NCBI GenBank assembly: GCA_002292815.1
Contig: DBBX01000018.1
Location: 62,001 to 126,000 of the forward strand
Direction of reading: 5' to 3'
Length of the DNA stretch: 64,000 bases
From: Thiotrichaceae bacterium UBA973
GTDB taxonomy: Bacteria > Pseudomonadota > Gammaproteobacteria > Eutrophobiales > Eutrophobiaceae
Shown here: positions 7,329-16,303 of the stretch, piece by piece
Position numbering within the stretch: position 1 is the first letter of the stretch
How the letters are laid out: each line of letters opens with the position of its first letter
Notes under the pieces: generated by a model
Told to the model about the DNA's origin: nothing
What the model saw: only the letters and a program-made list of their open reading frames with translations
The model's database searches: none
Translations under genes and position numbers: made by a program

Positions 7329-8724
7329 ACAAAAGAAAGTGTGGATAGTCGATGATGATAAATCAATTCGTTGGGTGTTAGAGAAAGCGCTAGAAAAAAC
7401 GGATGTAGAGATCCAAAGTTTTTCCAATCCTGATGATGTCTTAAAAAAGATCCGTAACGAAGAACCGGATGTCATCATCTCTGATATTCGTATGCCGGGT
7501 ATGGATGGGATAACTCTATTAGAGAAGATTAAGGAGCAGTCTCCAGGCGTTCCGGTAATAATAATGACAGCATACTCTGATCTCGATAGGGCTGTTTCTG
7601 CTTTTCAGGGTGGGGCATTTGAATATCTGTCAAAACCATTTGATGTCGACGAAGTCGTTAGTCTGGTCAAACGTGCTATTACACATAAGCAGAGTAATAA
7701 TGATGCTCCTGTGGATGAAATAATCGATGCGAGTACATCGATCATTGGCTCAGCGCCGGCTATGCAGGAAGTCTTTAAAGCGATAGGCCGACTATCAAGT
7801 TCAAACCTGACAGTATTAATTACTGGTGAAACTGGCACGGGTAAAGAGTTGGTAGCCAGTGCCTTGCATGCGCATAGCCCCAGATCGACGCAACCCTTCG
7901 TTGCTATTAATACTGCCGCGATACCAAAAGATTTGTTGGAGTCTGAATTATTTGGTCATGAAAAAGGTGCCTTTACTGGCGCAACGGGGCAAAGGCAAGG
8001 ACGCTTTGAACAAGCTAATGGTGGCACACTTTTTCTTGATGAGATTGGAGATATGCCCGCTGACTTGCAAACACGTTTACTTCGTATCCTTGCCCAAGGA
8101 GAGTTTTATCGTGTTGGTGGGCATACACCGATTAAAGTTGATGTGCGCGTTATTGCAGCAACACATCAAGACTTGGAACAACTCGTCAAGGAAAATAAGT
8201 TTCGAGAAGATTTATTACATCGATTAAATGTTATTAGAGTTCATGTTCCGTCATTGAGAGATAGACGAACAGATATTCTTGAACTTACTAATCACTTTTT
8301 GAAGAGCGCGGCTAATGAATTAAGTGAAGAGACCAAAAGTTTATTGCCTGAGACGGCTGATTATCTTGCCGGATTACCATGGCACGGGAACGTGCGGCAG
8401 CTTGAAAATTTTTGCCGTTGGATAACGGTAATGGCATCGGGTAGTGAGATTCATATCGATGATCTACCGCCAGAATTAAAACAGGAAACTGAGACGACAG
8501 AAGTATCGGGTGAATGGGAAACTACTTTTCGAAAATGGGTTGAGTCCAGTTTATTAAAAGGTGATACAGAAATTTTACGTGATGCTGTACCACGATTTGA
8601 ATCAATCTTGATTAAAGAAGCGCTGAAAAAAACGAGTGGTCGTCGTCAGGATGCCGCGAAATTATTAGGTTGGGGGCGAAACACTTTGACGAGGAAGATA
8701 AAACAACTAGAGCTTGATGTTTAA
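7321..8724 (+). CDS. ntrC: Nitrogen-regulation response regulator NtrC
   Basis: NtrC is a sigma-54 enhancer-binding activator of 467 residues. The receiver domain contains VDDDKSIRW and the phospho-acceptor Asp55 in ISDIRMPGMDG. The AAA+ domain has Walker A GETGTGKE, the sigma-54 contacting loop EKGAFTGA and Walker B GGTLFLDEIGD. A Fis-type helix-turn-helix (GRRQDAAKLLGWGRNTLTRK) ends the protein. The ATG at 7321 is right because MSKQKKVWIVDDD begins like other NtrC proteins; a longer frame from 7264 lies inside ntrB. Predicted targets in the window are the sites at 1761, 1803 and 6230. Confidence 0.96.
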   Translation: MSKQKKVWIVDDDKSIRWVLEKALEKTDVEIQSFSNPDDVLKKIRNEEPDVIISDIRMPGMDGITLLEKIKEQSPGVPVIIMTAYSDLDRAVSAFQGGAFEYLSKPFDVDEVVSLVKRAITHKQSNNDAPVDEIIDASTSIIGSAPAMQEVFKAIGRLSSSNLTVLITGETGTGKELVASALHAHSPRSTQPFVAINTAAIPKDLLESELFGHEKGAFTGATGQRQGRFEQANGGTLFLDEIGDMPADLQTRLLRILAQGEFYRVGGHTPIKVDVRVIAATHQDLEQLVKENKFREDLLHRLNVIRVHVPSLRDRRTDILELTNHFLKSAANELSEETKSLLPETADYLAGLPWHGNVRQLENFCRWITVMASGSEIHIDDLPPELKQETETTEVSGEWETTFRKWVESSLLKGDTEILRDAVPRFESILIKEALKKTSGRRQDAAKLLGWGRNTLTRKIKQLELDV

Positions 8725-8728
8725 GTAA

Positions 8729-9742
8729 TTACGATTCTTTTAACCACTCAGCGACTTGCTTGGCATAGTAGGTGAGAATGCCATCAGCACCGGCACGTTT
8801 GCATGAGAGTAAGGATTCAATAACGGTGCTTTTTTCATCTAGCCAGCCATTAGCAGCAGCGGCCTTTAACATCGCATACTCGCCACTGACATGATAGACA
8901 TAAGTCGGACGACCAAACGTCGTTTTCACACGGTAGACAATATCAAGATAAGGCAGGCCAGGTTTAACCATGATCATGTCGGCTCCTTCATCTAAATCAA
9001 GTTCAACTTCGGTGATGGCTTCATCGGTATTGGCGGGATCCATTTGGTAGGTATATTTATTACCACTACCTAAATTTCCTGCGGAACCAACTGCATCACG
9101 AAAAGGGCCATAAAAGCTTGATGCGTATTTTGCTGAATAGGCAAGAATTTTAGTGTTGGTATAATTTGCAGATTCTAGAGCGGTTCGAATACAACCGATA
9201 CGTCCGTCCATCATATCAGATGGTGCAACGATATCTGCTCCGGCCTCAGCATGTGATAATGCCTGTTTAACCAGTACCGCTACCGTTTCATCGTTCAATA
9301 CATAGTCATTTTTATCGGTTAAGCCGTCTTGACCAGAAAGGGTATAGGGGTCAAGTGCGACATCTGTAATTACGCCGAGATCAGGGTAATGTGATTTTAA
9401 TTCTCGAACGGCTGTTTGTATTAAACCTGCAGGGTTCCAGGCTTCGGCTGCATCATCACTCTTTTTTCCATTTGAAACGACAGGAAACAGCGCAATAGCT
9501 GGAATTCCAAGGTCAACGAGTTGTTTGGCTTCTTTAATCAGCAAGTCTACACTGAGACGAGCTACCCCAGGCATCGAATCGATAGCTGTTTGTTGATTAT
9601 CTCCTTCAAAAATAAAAATTGGATAGATTAGGTCATCTACACTAATGCTAGACTCACGCATTAAGCGCCGTGAAAACGCATCACTACGCATACGACGAGG
9701 TCGTGATATTCGGGCTGTCCCTTTATGTGAATTATCAGTCAT
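8729..9742 (-). CDS. hemB: Delta-aminolevulinic acid dehydratase (porphobilinogen synthase)
   Basis: HemB joins two 5-aminolevulinate molecules into porphobilinogen, an early step of tetrapyrrole synthesis. The 337 residues are a normal length. The N-terminus carries RPRRMRSDAFSRRLMRE, followed by YPIFIFEG, the Schiff-base lysines in ILAYSAKYAS and MIMVKPGLPYLDI, and SGEYAMLKAAA. It converges with ntrC with only four bases between stop codons, so no separate terminator fits. hemL (52197) and hemJ (57296) are elsewhere in the window, so this genome uses the C5 route with the HemJ oxidase. Confidence 0.96.
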   Translation of the reverse strand: MTDNSHKGTARISRPRRMRSDAFSRRLMRESSISVDDLIYPIFIFEGDNQQTAIDSMPGVARLSVDLLIKEAKQLVDLGIPAIALFPVVSNGKKSDDAAEAWNPAGLIQTAVRELKSHYPDLGVITDVALDPYTLSGQDGLTDKNDYVLNDETVAVLVKQALSHAEAGADIVAPSDMMDGRIGCIRTALESANYTNTKILAYSAKYASSFYGPFRDAVGSAGNLGSGNKYTYQMDPANTDEAITEVELDLDEGADMIMVKPGLPYLDIVYRVKTTFGRPTYVYHVSGEYAMLKAAAANGWLDEKSTVIESLLSCKRAGADGILTYYAKQVAEWLKES

Positions 9743-9826
9743 GTGTGCTGAATTTATGTCTATGATTAGGGTCTATAATTGTAACTCAAAAGCGTCATTG
9801 CAATAAATGATAATAATCAAGCTACT

Positions 9827-10648
9827 ATGTATGAAATGACTCAATTCCAACTGTTTTTCATTGAAAATGAAGCAATGTTGAGACTATCCAGTTTTATCAC
9901 TTTGCTATTCATACTCATGGTGCTGCAACTAGCCCGGCCAAGACGTTTACCTGTGCAAGGTAATTGGTATCGACAAGTAAATAATATTTTATTGTTGGTA
10001 GTCAATATAATTGTTGTTCGTCTCTTGGTGCCATTGGCATTGTTTGATGTCGCAGTTTATGCGTCTGAAAAGAATATCGGTCTTTTTAATTTCGTAGAAA
10101 TGCCATTATTAATTAATATCGTTTTAACACTAATCATCTTTGATCTGCTGATTTATATTCAGCATGTTATTACACACAAAGTTAACTTCTTATGGCGGAT
10201 TCACCGCGTACACCACATCGACCGTGAAGTTGATGTTACCACAGGTATCCGTTTTCACCCCTTCGAAATAGTGCTGTCCGTGTTCTATAAAATGTTGGCA
10301 GTAGTCATTATTGGGCCAGTAGCATTTGCGATTATTCTTTATGAAATATTGTTGAATGCCGCGGCATTATTTACACATAGTAATATCTTACTTAATCCTA
10401 AACTGGATAATTTCCTTAGAACGATCATCGTTACGCCTGATATGCATAGAATCCATCATTCAGTTCTGAACGATGAAACGAATAGTAATTATGGCAATAT
10501 ATTTTCAATCTGGGATAAATTATTCAAAACATATCGCCTTTTTCCAAAGGCGGGTTATGATGATATGGTGATTGGCCTCAACGAATTTCGAGAGCCCGCA
10601 TCAGGTCAATTATTACAATTATTGAAAACCCCCTTTATTAGCAGGTGA
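9827..10648 (+). CDS. Sterol desaturase / fatty-acid hydroxylase family membrane protein
   Basis: This 273-residue integral membrane protein has hydrophobic helices near residues 17-34, 45-65 and 95-115, then the histidine clusters that bind the di-iron centre: HVITH, HRVHH, FHP and MHRIHH. These proteins hydroxylate or desaturate lipid carbon chains, but the substrate here is unknown. The stop codon is three bases from the ATG of the arsenite methyltransferase, so the two are almost certainly co-translated. The gene diverges from hemB with an 84-base gap. Confidence 0.85.
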   Translation: MYEMTQFQLFFIENEAMLRLSSFITLLFILMVLQLARPRRLPVQGNWYRQVNNILLLVVNIIVVRLLVPLALFDVAVYASEKNIGLFNFVEMPLLINIVLTLIIFDLLIYIQHVITHKVNFLWRIHRVHHIDREVDVTTGIRFHPFEIVLSVFYKMLAVVIIGPVAFAIILYEILLNAAALFTHSNILLNPKLDNFLRTIIVTPDMHRIHHSVLNDETNSNYGNIFSIWDKLFKTYRLFPKAGYDDMVIGLNEFREPASGQLLQLLKTPFISR

Positions 10649-10651
10649 AAT

Positions 10652-11773
10652 ATGAATAAAGAAAGTGCCGTTCTTGAACGTTATTCTGAAGGCGCAAATG
10701 AGCGCCAGGAATCTTTGTGTTGTCCGGTTAATTATCAAGTAGATTTATTAAAAATATTGCCGGAAGAAATTATTGAAAAAGATTATGGCTGTGGCGATCC
10801 ATCACGTTATGTTCGAGAAGGGGATGTGGTGCTCGACTTGGGTAGTGGCAGTGGCAAGATTTGTTATATGGCCGCACAACTAGTCGGAGATAATGGCATG
10901 ATCATCGGTGTCGATATGAATAACGACATGTTGGCTTTGGCACGCAAATATCAAGCTGAAATGGCAGAGAAAGTTGGTAATGACCGCGTTCAATTTTTAA
11001 AAGGAAAAATTCAAGACTTAGCTCTTGATGTTGACTTAATGGAATCATGGTTGAAATCAAATCCTGTTACGAGTGCAGATGAACTCGCAGCATTAGAAAA
11101 TTGGAAATTAAAACAGTCGCAACAATCGCCATTGATCGCAGACAACTCAGTTGACCTAGTAATTTCAAATTGTGTATTAAACCTGGTGAGTGATCAGGAG
11201 AAGCAACAATTAGTTACCGAAATATTTCGCGTTACTAAACCCGGTGGCCGAATAGCAATATCAGACATCATCAGTGATGAAATAATTCCGGAATATTTAA
11301 AAAATGATAAACAGCTATGGAGTGGTTGTATCTCAGGTGCGTTTCAGGAACTGGAGATGTTGCAGATGTTTCAAGAAGCCGGTTTTATTGCCGTCTCATA
11401 TGACAAGTGGTCAGAAACACCCTGGCAGGTTGTTGAAGGTATTGAATTTCGTTCAGCAACGTTAACAGCGATCAAACGAGAACAAATAGAATGTGTCGAT
11501 AAAGGTCATACGGTTATCTACAGTGGGCCCTTTAGTCTTGTGGTCGATGATGAAGGACATCAGTTCCCGCGCGGTGAAAGAATGGCAGTTTGCGAACGGA
11601 CCTTTAATGTATTAATTAATGAACCGTATAAAGATGATTTTATTGCTATCGAACCATCAACCGAGCGTGAACCAGTGCCAGGGGATGTCCCCGCAGGAAC
11701 TCGACGACCAGCATCAGAAACCAAACATGCAAACTATACAAATAGTGATAAATCACCTGGATCATGTTGTTGA
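10652..11773 (+). CDS. arsM: Arsenite S-adenosylmethyltransferase, arsenosugar-type ArsM
   Basis: The 373-residue protein has the ArsM arrangement of thiols: Cys23-Cys24 in LCCPVNY, Cys47 in YGCGDPS, Cys174 in ISNCVLNL and Cys226 in SGCISGAF. The SAM site is LDLGSGSGKI. ArsM enzymes methylate trivalent arsenic in the cytosol. The long C-terminal extension ending in a CC pair, and the blocks YGCGDPS and GIEFRS, resemble from memory the ArsM found with the radical-SAM enzyme ArsS in arsenosugar synthesis. No arsS, arsR or arsenite pump is in the window. It is coupled to the preceding lipid-modifying membrane protein. Confidence 0.85.
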   Translation: MNKESAVLERYSEGANERQESLCCPVNYQVDLLKILPEEIIEKDYGCGDPSRYVREGDVVLDLGSGSGKICYMAAQLVGDNGMIIGVDMNNDMLALARKYQAEMAEKVGNDRVQFLKGKIQDLALDVDLMESWLKSNPVTSADELAALENWKLKQSQQSPLIADNSVDLVISNCVLNLVSDQEKQQLVTEIFRVTKPGGRIAISDIISDEIIPEYLKNDKQLWSGCISGAFQELEMLQMFQEAGFIAVSYDKWSETPWQVVEGIEFRSATLTAIKREQIECVDKGHTVIYSGPFSLVVDDEGHQFPRGERMAVCERTFNVLINEPYKDDFIAIEPSTEREPVPGDVPAGTRRPASETKHANYTNSDKSPGSCC

Positions 11774-11885
11774 TTTAAAAAGATAAACTCATTCTTAGCT
11801 AAGATAGTTAACTACCTGTAAGTTTTAAAGAGTATAGAAACACAGTAATATTCTGATTAAGAATTATAATTTGGGGAGTATTTGT

Positions 11886-12752
11886 ATGAGTGCGACATTA
11901 ATCGACGGTAAGGCTATTTCCGCAGCTGTTAGGACAGAATGGAAAAAACGAGCTGATAGGCTTAAGGAAAAAGGTGTACTACCTGGTCTTGCGGTTATTA
12001 TTGTCGGGGATAATCCTGCGTCGAAACTTTATGTCAGTAACAAGATTAAGGCTTGTCATGAAGTTGGCCTGCATTCTGAGGTGCATGATCTACCCGAAGA
12101 TGTATCTGAAAAAATGTTGCTGAAGTTAATCGAGGAATTAAATGAAGCAAAAAAAATAAACGGTATTCTGGTGCAATTACCATTACCGAAACACATTGAT
12201 GAAAGCAAAGTGTTGGAAGCGATAAAACAGGATAAGGATGTTGATGGTTTCCATCTCTACAATGTCGGCGCATTGATGACCGGCAATACTGTTTTTCCAC
12301 CGTGCACACCGTTCGGTGTAATGCGCATGTTGAGTTATTGTAAAGTCCCTATAGCTGGACAAAATGCAGTTATTGTTGGCAGGAGTAATATAGTTGGCAA
12401 GCCAATGGCGATAATGTTGTTACAGGAAGATGCAACAGTAACAATATGTACTTCGAAGACGAAAGACCTGGAAAAACATACAACTAATGCTGATATTCTG
12501 GTTGTTGCAACTGGCCGACCAGAAATGATCAAGGCGGAGCATGTTAAGCCAGGTGCTGTAGTCATTGATGTTGGAATAAACCGTCTTGAAAGTGGCAAAT
12601 TAGTTGGTGACGTTGATTTTGATGAGGTAAAAGAAGTAGCTAGCTTGATCACGCCAGTGCCGGGTGGTGTTGGCCCCATGACGATTACTATGCTGGTTGC
12701 AAATACGGTGATGGCGGCAGAGAGAGACAGCGGTAATATACCAACTGATTAA
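11886..12752 (+). CDS. folD: Bifunctional methylenetetrahydrofolate dehydrogenase/cyclohydrolase
   Basis: FolD interconverts 5,10-methylene- and 10-formyl-tetrahydrofolate in one-carbon metabolism. The 288-residue protein shows LYVSNKIKACHEVG with the catalytic Lys, GILVQLPLPKHI, DKDVDGFH, the NADP-binding IVGRSNIVGKPMA and TPVPGGVGPMT. I chose the ATG at 11886 because GGGGAG lies eight bases before it; an in-frame TTG at 11871 precedes that ribosome site. An AT-rich inverted repeat (CAAAATAG/CTATTTTG) at the stop faces the convergent protease gene. Confidence 0.96.
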   Translation: MSATLIDGKAISAAVRTEWKKRADRLKEKGVLPGLAVIIVGDNPASKLYVSNKIKACHEVGLHSEVHDLPEDVSEKMLLKLIEELNEAKKINGILVQLPLPKHIDESKVLEAIKQDKDVDGFHLYNVGALMTGNTVFPPCTPFGVMRMLSYCKVPIAGQNAVIVGRSNIVGKPMAIMLLQEDATVTICTSKTKDLEKHTTNADILVVATGRPEMIKAEHVKPGAVVIDVGINRLESGKLVGDVDFDEVKEVASLITPVPGGVGPMTITMLVANTVMAAERDSGNIPTD

Positions 12753-12762
12753 TCAAAATAGT

Positions 12763-13602
12763 CTATTTTGAGTTAGTGATAAAATCAGGTAGTGGAACAG
12801 TCTGACCTTTAATCGGCCAATTGTTTTTATCAGCTTGTATTTTAATCTTTCTGATTCGGTCATCACTTAAAGGGTGAGTACTAAAAAACTCAGGTGCAAT
12901 GCTATCGTATTCGTCTTCCAGTTTTAAGAATGCCTTAAACAATTCATCTGTTCCATTAACATGTCCGTAGTGTTCGGCTATTGCTTTTAATGCAATCTCA
13001 TCAGCACGTTGTTCCTGTTTACGATTAAAACCAAGCACGGTTAATGTTCCCGCCTCACTTACGACATTGCCAACAAAACGGTCCGTACTACTACCAATAA
13101 TTACCGTTAGAAATAAACCAACAACGACACCTCGACCTAAAGCAACAATCGGGTCCCTTTGTTGTATGTGTGCAATCTCATGCGCAATCACCATCGCCAG
13201 AGCATTTTCATTAGGTAACAATTCTATAAGACCACGATAGATTAATATCTGGCCACCCAGACTGGCAAAGGCATTTTCTATAGAGTCATCGACATAGCTT
13301 ACATGCACTGTGATTTCTTCAGGTAGAGTAATGTAGGGTAATAATTGTGATGTTAGGTTATTTAGATAGCCCTGGATTTCAGGGTTACTTATAACGGTAT
13401 CCTCAAACTCAATTGATTCGAGCAATTCATGCTCAACAGAAAAAGGGATGTGTAAAGCGAGTCGCTCGGCAAATAGCCCCAGTAAAAATGCAAACAGGGC
13501 AATGCTACCCAACACACCTATTGAAAGAATAAAGAAATCCTTTAAGGGGTGTTGCTTGCTGGTATTAATGCCCTCCGGTATTTCTGGGTTGGTAAAGTCC
13601 AT
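12763..13602 (-). CDS. M48-family membrane-associated metallopeptidase
   Basis: This 279-residue protein has an N-terminal transmembrane helix (about 25-45) and a gluzincin active site HEIAH at 141-145. The third zinc ligand is probably the Glu of EQRADE near 197. A second hydrophobic stretch (about 152-172) follows the active site, as in HtpX/Oma1-like peptidases. STHPLSDDRIRKI near the end is the usual M48 signature. It probably degrades misfolded membrane or envelope proteins. Four small membrane/YbjQ genes lie upstream on the same strand. Confidence 0.88.
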   Translation of the reverse strand: MDFTNPEIPEGINTSKQHPLKDFFILSIGVLGSIALFAFLLGLFAERLALHIPFSVEHELLESIEFEDTVISNPEIQGYLNNLTSQLLPYITLPEEITVHVSYVDDSIENAFASLGGQILIYRGLIELLPNENALAMVIAHEIAHIQQRDPIVALGRGVVVGLFLTVIIGSSTDRFVGNVVSEAGTLTVLGFNRKQEQRADEIALKAIAEHYGHVNGTDELFKAFLKLEDEYDSIAPEFFSTHPLSDDRIRKIKIQADKNNWPIKGQTVPLPDFITNSK

Positions 13603-13632
13603 AAAAAATACACGTCGCCGTTTTACACCCGT

Positions 13633-13887
13633 TTATTCAGGTAATGAATTATATAACCAGGCAAAGATAGCGCCGCCAATACCGGCATCAACAATAGCGT
13701 ACAGTGTCCCAACAATAATACTGCTAATACCTTGCATCGGTGTATAGCCTGGATAGATAGAAGCAACTACGGTTAGAAAAACAGCGCCATAATTTGGCCA
13801 GATTAGGTTTGATGCACTAACAATCAGAATGGCCAATCCCCAAATGATGCTACAGGTAATCGCAAATCTTTTGATTGATAATTTCAT
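13633..13887 (-). CDS. Small hydrophobic membrane protein of unknown function
   Basis: The 84-residue protein has two or three transmembrane segments (about 8-28, 32-48 and 55-80), with GISSIIVGTLYAIVDAGIGG in the last. GGAG seven bases before the ATG supports the start. It sits in a same-strand row with the DUF6868 gene upstream and the M48 gene downstream. I do not recognise a named family with confidence. Confidence 0.65.
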   Translation of the reverse strand: MKLSIKRFAITCSIIWGLAILIVSASNLIWPNYGAVFLTVVASIYPGYTPMQGISSIIVGTLYAIVDAGIGGAIFAWLYNSLPE

Positions 13888-13903
13888 AATTATTCTCCTT
13901 TTT

Positions 13904-14146
13904 TTAAGACACTATCCGCAAGGCCAGGTAGGGTGCAACATTAAACAAGATTATGCTGAGTTTATAAAAAGCGATTCCGGCATAGTGAACCGTATCAAAT
14001 TGTTCATAACTCAGGTTGAACCACTTGCCATGCATTCGATAAGTCCAGTCATGAGCGAAAATTATAAAAACCCCCCACCATATTAATAAGCCGAGATTGA
14101 TAACAGTGCTCCAACCCAGAAATTTAATCAGTAGTTCAATAGACAT
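13904..14146 (-). CDS. Small membrane protein, DUF6868 family
   Basis: This 80-residue protein has two transmembrane helices separated by a loop with HDWTYRMHGKWFNLSYEQFD. That loop and the following HYAGIAFYK are the hallmark I associate with DUF6868, a small-membrane-protein family of unknown function in marine gammaproteobacteria. AGGAG precedes the ATG by nine bases. Confidence 0.7.
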   Translation of the reverse strand: MSIELLIKFLGWSTVINLGLLIWWGVFIIFAHDWTYRMHGKWFNLSYEQFDTVHYAGIAFYKLSIILFNVAPYLALRIVS

Positions 14147-14182
14147 GATGTTCTTCTCCTGTTAAATACGAAATGTAAACTT

Positions 14183-14662
14183 TTAATTTATCAAATTATT
14201 ATGTTTATTTGTTGATTTGGATTTAATAATCGCGGTGCCGTAGGCCAGTACTTCAACCGAGCCTATGCTATCTCTGCGTCCTTTAGAAATAGAAGAGGTT
14301 TCCATTTTCACATTGAATACATAGTTGGCACCTTGGCAAGCAGCCTGTTTCTTCATGCGCAAGATCGCTTCACGCCGAGCTCTATCAATCAATGTTTCAT
14401 AACTGCTGATGCGACCGCCTACGATCGATCTCATGCCAGATACAAATTTTTTAAAGAAATCAATAGATATGACGACATTTCCGTAAACCATTTTCGTAGA
14501 ACAGGAAGTAAAGTCCCGAGGCAGGTGTTTTGTTGCTATTGCTGGGATATGTCTCAGGGATGATTCGCGATTAATTATCGATTTGTAATGCAGGGTCTCC
14601 AGGTATTGACCAACACCAAAACCTAATGCTAACAGTGTTAAAAATAGTATCAGCTCATACAT
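14183..14662 (-). CDS. Membrane-anchored YbjQ-like (heavy-metal-binding domain) protein
   Basis: The 159-residue protein has an N-terminal membrane helix (residues 1-20) and then a YbjQ/UPF0145-type domain: GNVVISIDFFKKFVSGMRSI, GGRISSYETLIDRAR, ARREAILRMKKQA, GANYVFNVKMETSSI and VEVLAYGTA. It aligns block for block with the free-standing protein encoded immediately upstream (14664-14978), so the pair arose by duplication plus gain of a membrane anchor. Its ATG starts one base after that gene's stop. The molecular role of YbjQ proteins is not established. Confidence 0.75.
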   Translation of the reverse strand: MYELILFLTLLALGFGVGQYLETLHYKSIINRESSLRHIPAIATKHLPRDFTSCSTKMVYGNVVISIDFFKKFVSGMRSIVGGRISSYETLIDRARREAILRMKKQAACQGANYVFNVKMETSSISKGRRDSIGSVEVLAYGTAIIKSKSTNKHNNLIN

Positions 14663-14663
14663 A

Positions 14664-14978
14664 TCAATCGAGCTTTACCGCAGTGCCGTAGGTAAATAGT
14701 TCGGACGCACCTTGTGTTATGGATGATGTTGAGAAACGGATATTCAGAACAGCATTGGCTCCAATCGACTGCGCTTGCTCGGTCATTCGCGCGATAGCTT
14801 CTTCACGGGATTCATGCAGTAACTCGGTATAGCCTTTGAGTTCACCGCCAAAGATGTTTTTTAAACCAGCCATAATATCGCGACCAGCATGTTTTGCTCT
14901 GACGGTGCTGCCTTGAACAAGGCCAAGATGCTGAGTAATTGTTTTACCCGGTACACTTTCCAGTGTCGTTAGAATCAT
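14664..14978 (-). CDS. YbjQ/UPF0145 family protein
   Basis: The 104-residue soluble protein has the full YbjQ plan: an N-terminal strand with the TTLESVPG start, VQGSTVRAKHAGRD, GGELKGYTELLHESREEAI, GANAVLNIRFSTSSI and ELFTYGTAVKL. YbjQ forms ring-like oligomers in solved structures, but its role is unknown. AGGAGG just before the ATG supports the start. It heads the row of small minus-strand genes running to the M48 peptidase. Confidence 0.85.
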   Translation of the reverse strand: MILTTLESVPGKTITQHLGLVQGSTVRAKHAGRDIMAGLKNIFGGELKGYTELLHESREEAIARMTEQAQSIGANAVLNIRFSTSSITQGASELFTYGTAVKLD

Positions 14979-15042
14979 TTACGCCTCCTGTGATTGACAG
15001 GTTTACGTCAATAGCTTACGACAAAATAACAAAAAGAGTTAG

Positions 15043-15759
15043 TTAGTATTGAGGATTAGGTAATGAACTAACCGTCGTTTCAATCCAGGTTTCGACTTCT
15101 GCGGTGATTTGCTTGGCGCTTTTGTTGGTAGATTCAATAACTGGTCCAATAACCAATGTAATAATTCCAGGTTTTTTTATTAGATTATTTCGAGGCCATA
15201 AAAAACCGGCATTATGAGCAACGGGAATAACATTAGCCCCTGATTTGACTGCAAGCATGCCGCCGCCTGGCAGATAAGTCCCTTTTTCTCCTGGTGCAAC
15301 ACGAGTTCCTTCAGGAAAAATAATCACCCACAAACCATCTTTTAAACGTTGGCAACCCTGTGTAACAATTTGTCGAAATGACTTGATTGCAGAACCACGA
15401 TCAATAGCGATTGGCTGCATCGAGGCAAGACCCCAACCATAGATCGGAATTTTCAATAGTTCGCGTTTTAATATCCATGCCTGTGGAACAAAGATCAGTT
15501 GTAGTGCTAATGTCTCAAACGCCGATTGATGTTTACACATCACGATACATGCTTTATCCGGAACATGGTCTAATCCTTCGATTCTATATTCTACATTGCA
15601 ACATATCTTCAGCCACCAAAGATTGAAGACTGTCCAACGGGTAATGATGTAGTAGCGACTATTAAAACTTAAGGGAAAGGCAATAATACCAAGTGGTGCA
15701 AATAATATTGTACTGATGATTTGGCCAGCATAAAAAAACAAGGAACGGATAAGGAGCAT
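15043..15759 (-). CDS. plsC: 1-acyl-sn-glycerol-3-phosphate acyltransferase
   Basis: PlsC acylates lysophosphatidic acid to phosphatidic acid at the inner membrane. The 238-residue protein has an N-terminal hydrophobic helix, motif I KHQSAFE (catalytic His77, with Glu in place of the usual Asp, a known variant), PIYGWGL, IDRGS, motif III FPEGTR and VIPVAHNAG. It starts directly after gmhB and shares its strand with gmhB, glyS and glyQ, a common gammaproteobacterial order. Confidence 0.93.
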   Translation of the reverse strand: MLLIRSLFFYAGQIISTILFAPLGIIAFPLSFNSRYYIITRWTVFNLWWLKICCNVEYRIEGLDHVPDKACIVMCKHQSAFETLALQLIFVPQAWILKRELLKIPIYGWGLASMQPIAIDRGSAIKSFRQIVTQGCQRLKDGLWVIIFPEGTRVAPGEKGTYLPGGGMLAVKSGANVIPVAHNAGFLWPRNNLIKKPGIITLVIGPVIESTNKSAKQITAEVETWIETTVSSLPNPQY

Positions 15760-15761
15760 GG

Positions 15762-16301
15762 TTATTTGGCAATCATAATTTCATCGACAAATTCAGCCAG
15801 ATCATTATAAATAGGGATTCCTGCTGGAACCAGACCTTGATCAATTTGAGTTTGCCCTTTGCCGGTACGCACTAGCACGGGTTTACCGCCAGCACTTTGT
15901 ATGGCTTGAATATCAGTCATTTTGTCACCGACACAATAAACCTTATTCAACGAAACGCGGAGTCGTTCTGAAATATCATTATATAACCCCGGTTTTGGTT
16001 TACGGCAATTACAGTTATCTTTTGGAATGTGTGGGCAGAAGAAGATTGCATCAATGACACCACCAAATTGGGCGAGGTGTGTATTCATCTTCATATGAAT
16101 TGCATTCAGGGCTTCTATTGTAAAAAGCTTTCTACCCAGACCTGATTGATTTGTTACCACAATAACGCGATAGCCGTTTTGAGAAAGTTTGGCTATTGCC
16201 TCGAGACTCCCAGGTACAGGTTGCCACTCTGCCGGTGACTTTATATAGTCGTCGGAATCTTCATTGATTACTCCATCTCGATCTAGAATGATAAGCGCCA
16301 T
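15762..16301 (-). CDS. gmhB: D-glycero-beta-D-manno-heptose 1,7-bisphosphate 7-phosphatase
   Basis: GmhB removes the 7-phosphate during synthesis of the ADP-heptose used in lipopolysaccharide core. The 179-residue HAD phosphatase has the DRDGVIN nucleophile motif (Asp7, Asp9), VVTNQSG, the zinc-binding CPHIPKDNCNC and RKPKPGL, and VGDKMTDI. AGGATAAAC before the ATG marks the start. It lies between glyS and plsC. Confidence 0.94.
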   Translation of the reverse strand: MALIILDRDGVINEDSDDYIKSPAEWQPVPGSLEAIAKLSQNGYRVIVVTNQSGLGRKLFTIEALNAIHMKMNTHLAQFGGVIDAIFFCPHIPKDNCNCRKPKPGLYNDISERLRVSLNKVYCVGDKMTDIQAIQSAGGKPVLVRTGKGQTQIDQGLVPAGIPIYNDLAEFVDEIMIAK

Positions 16302-16303
16302 GT

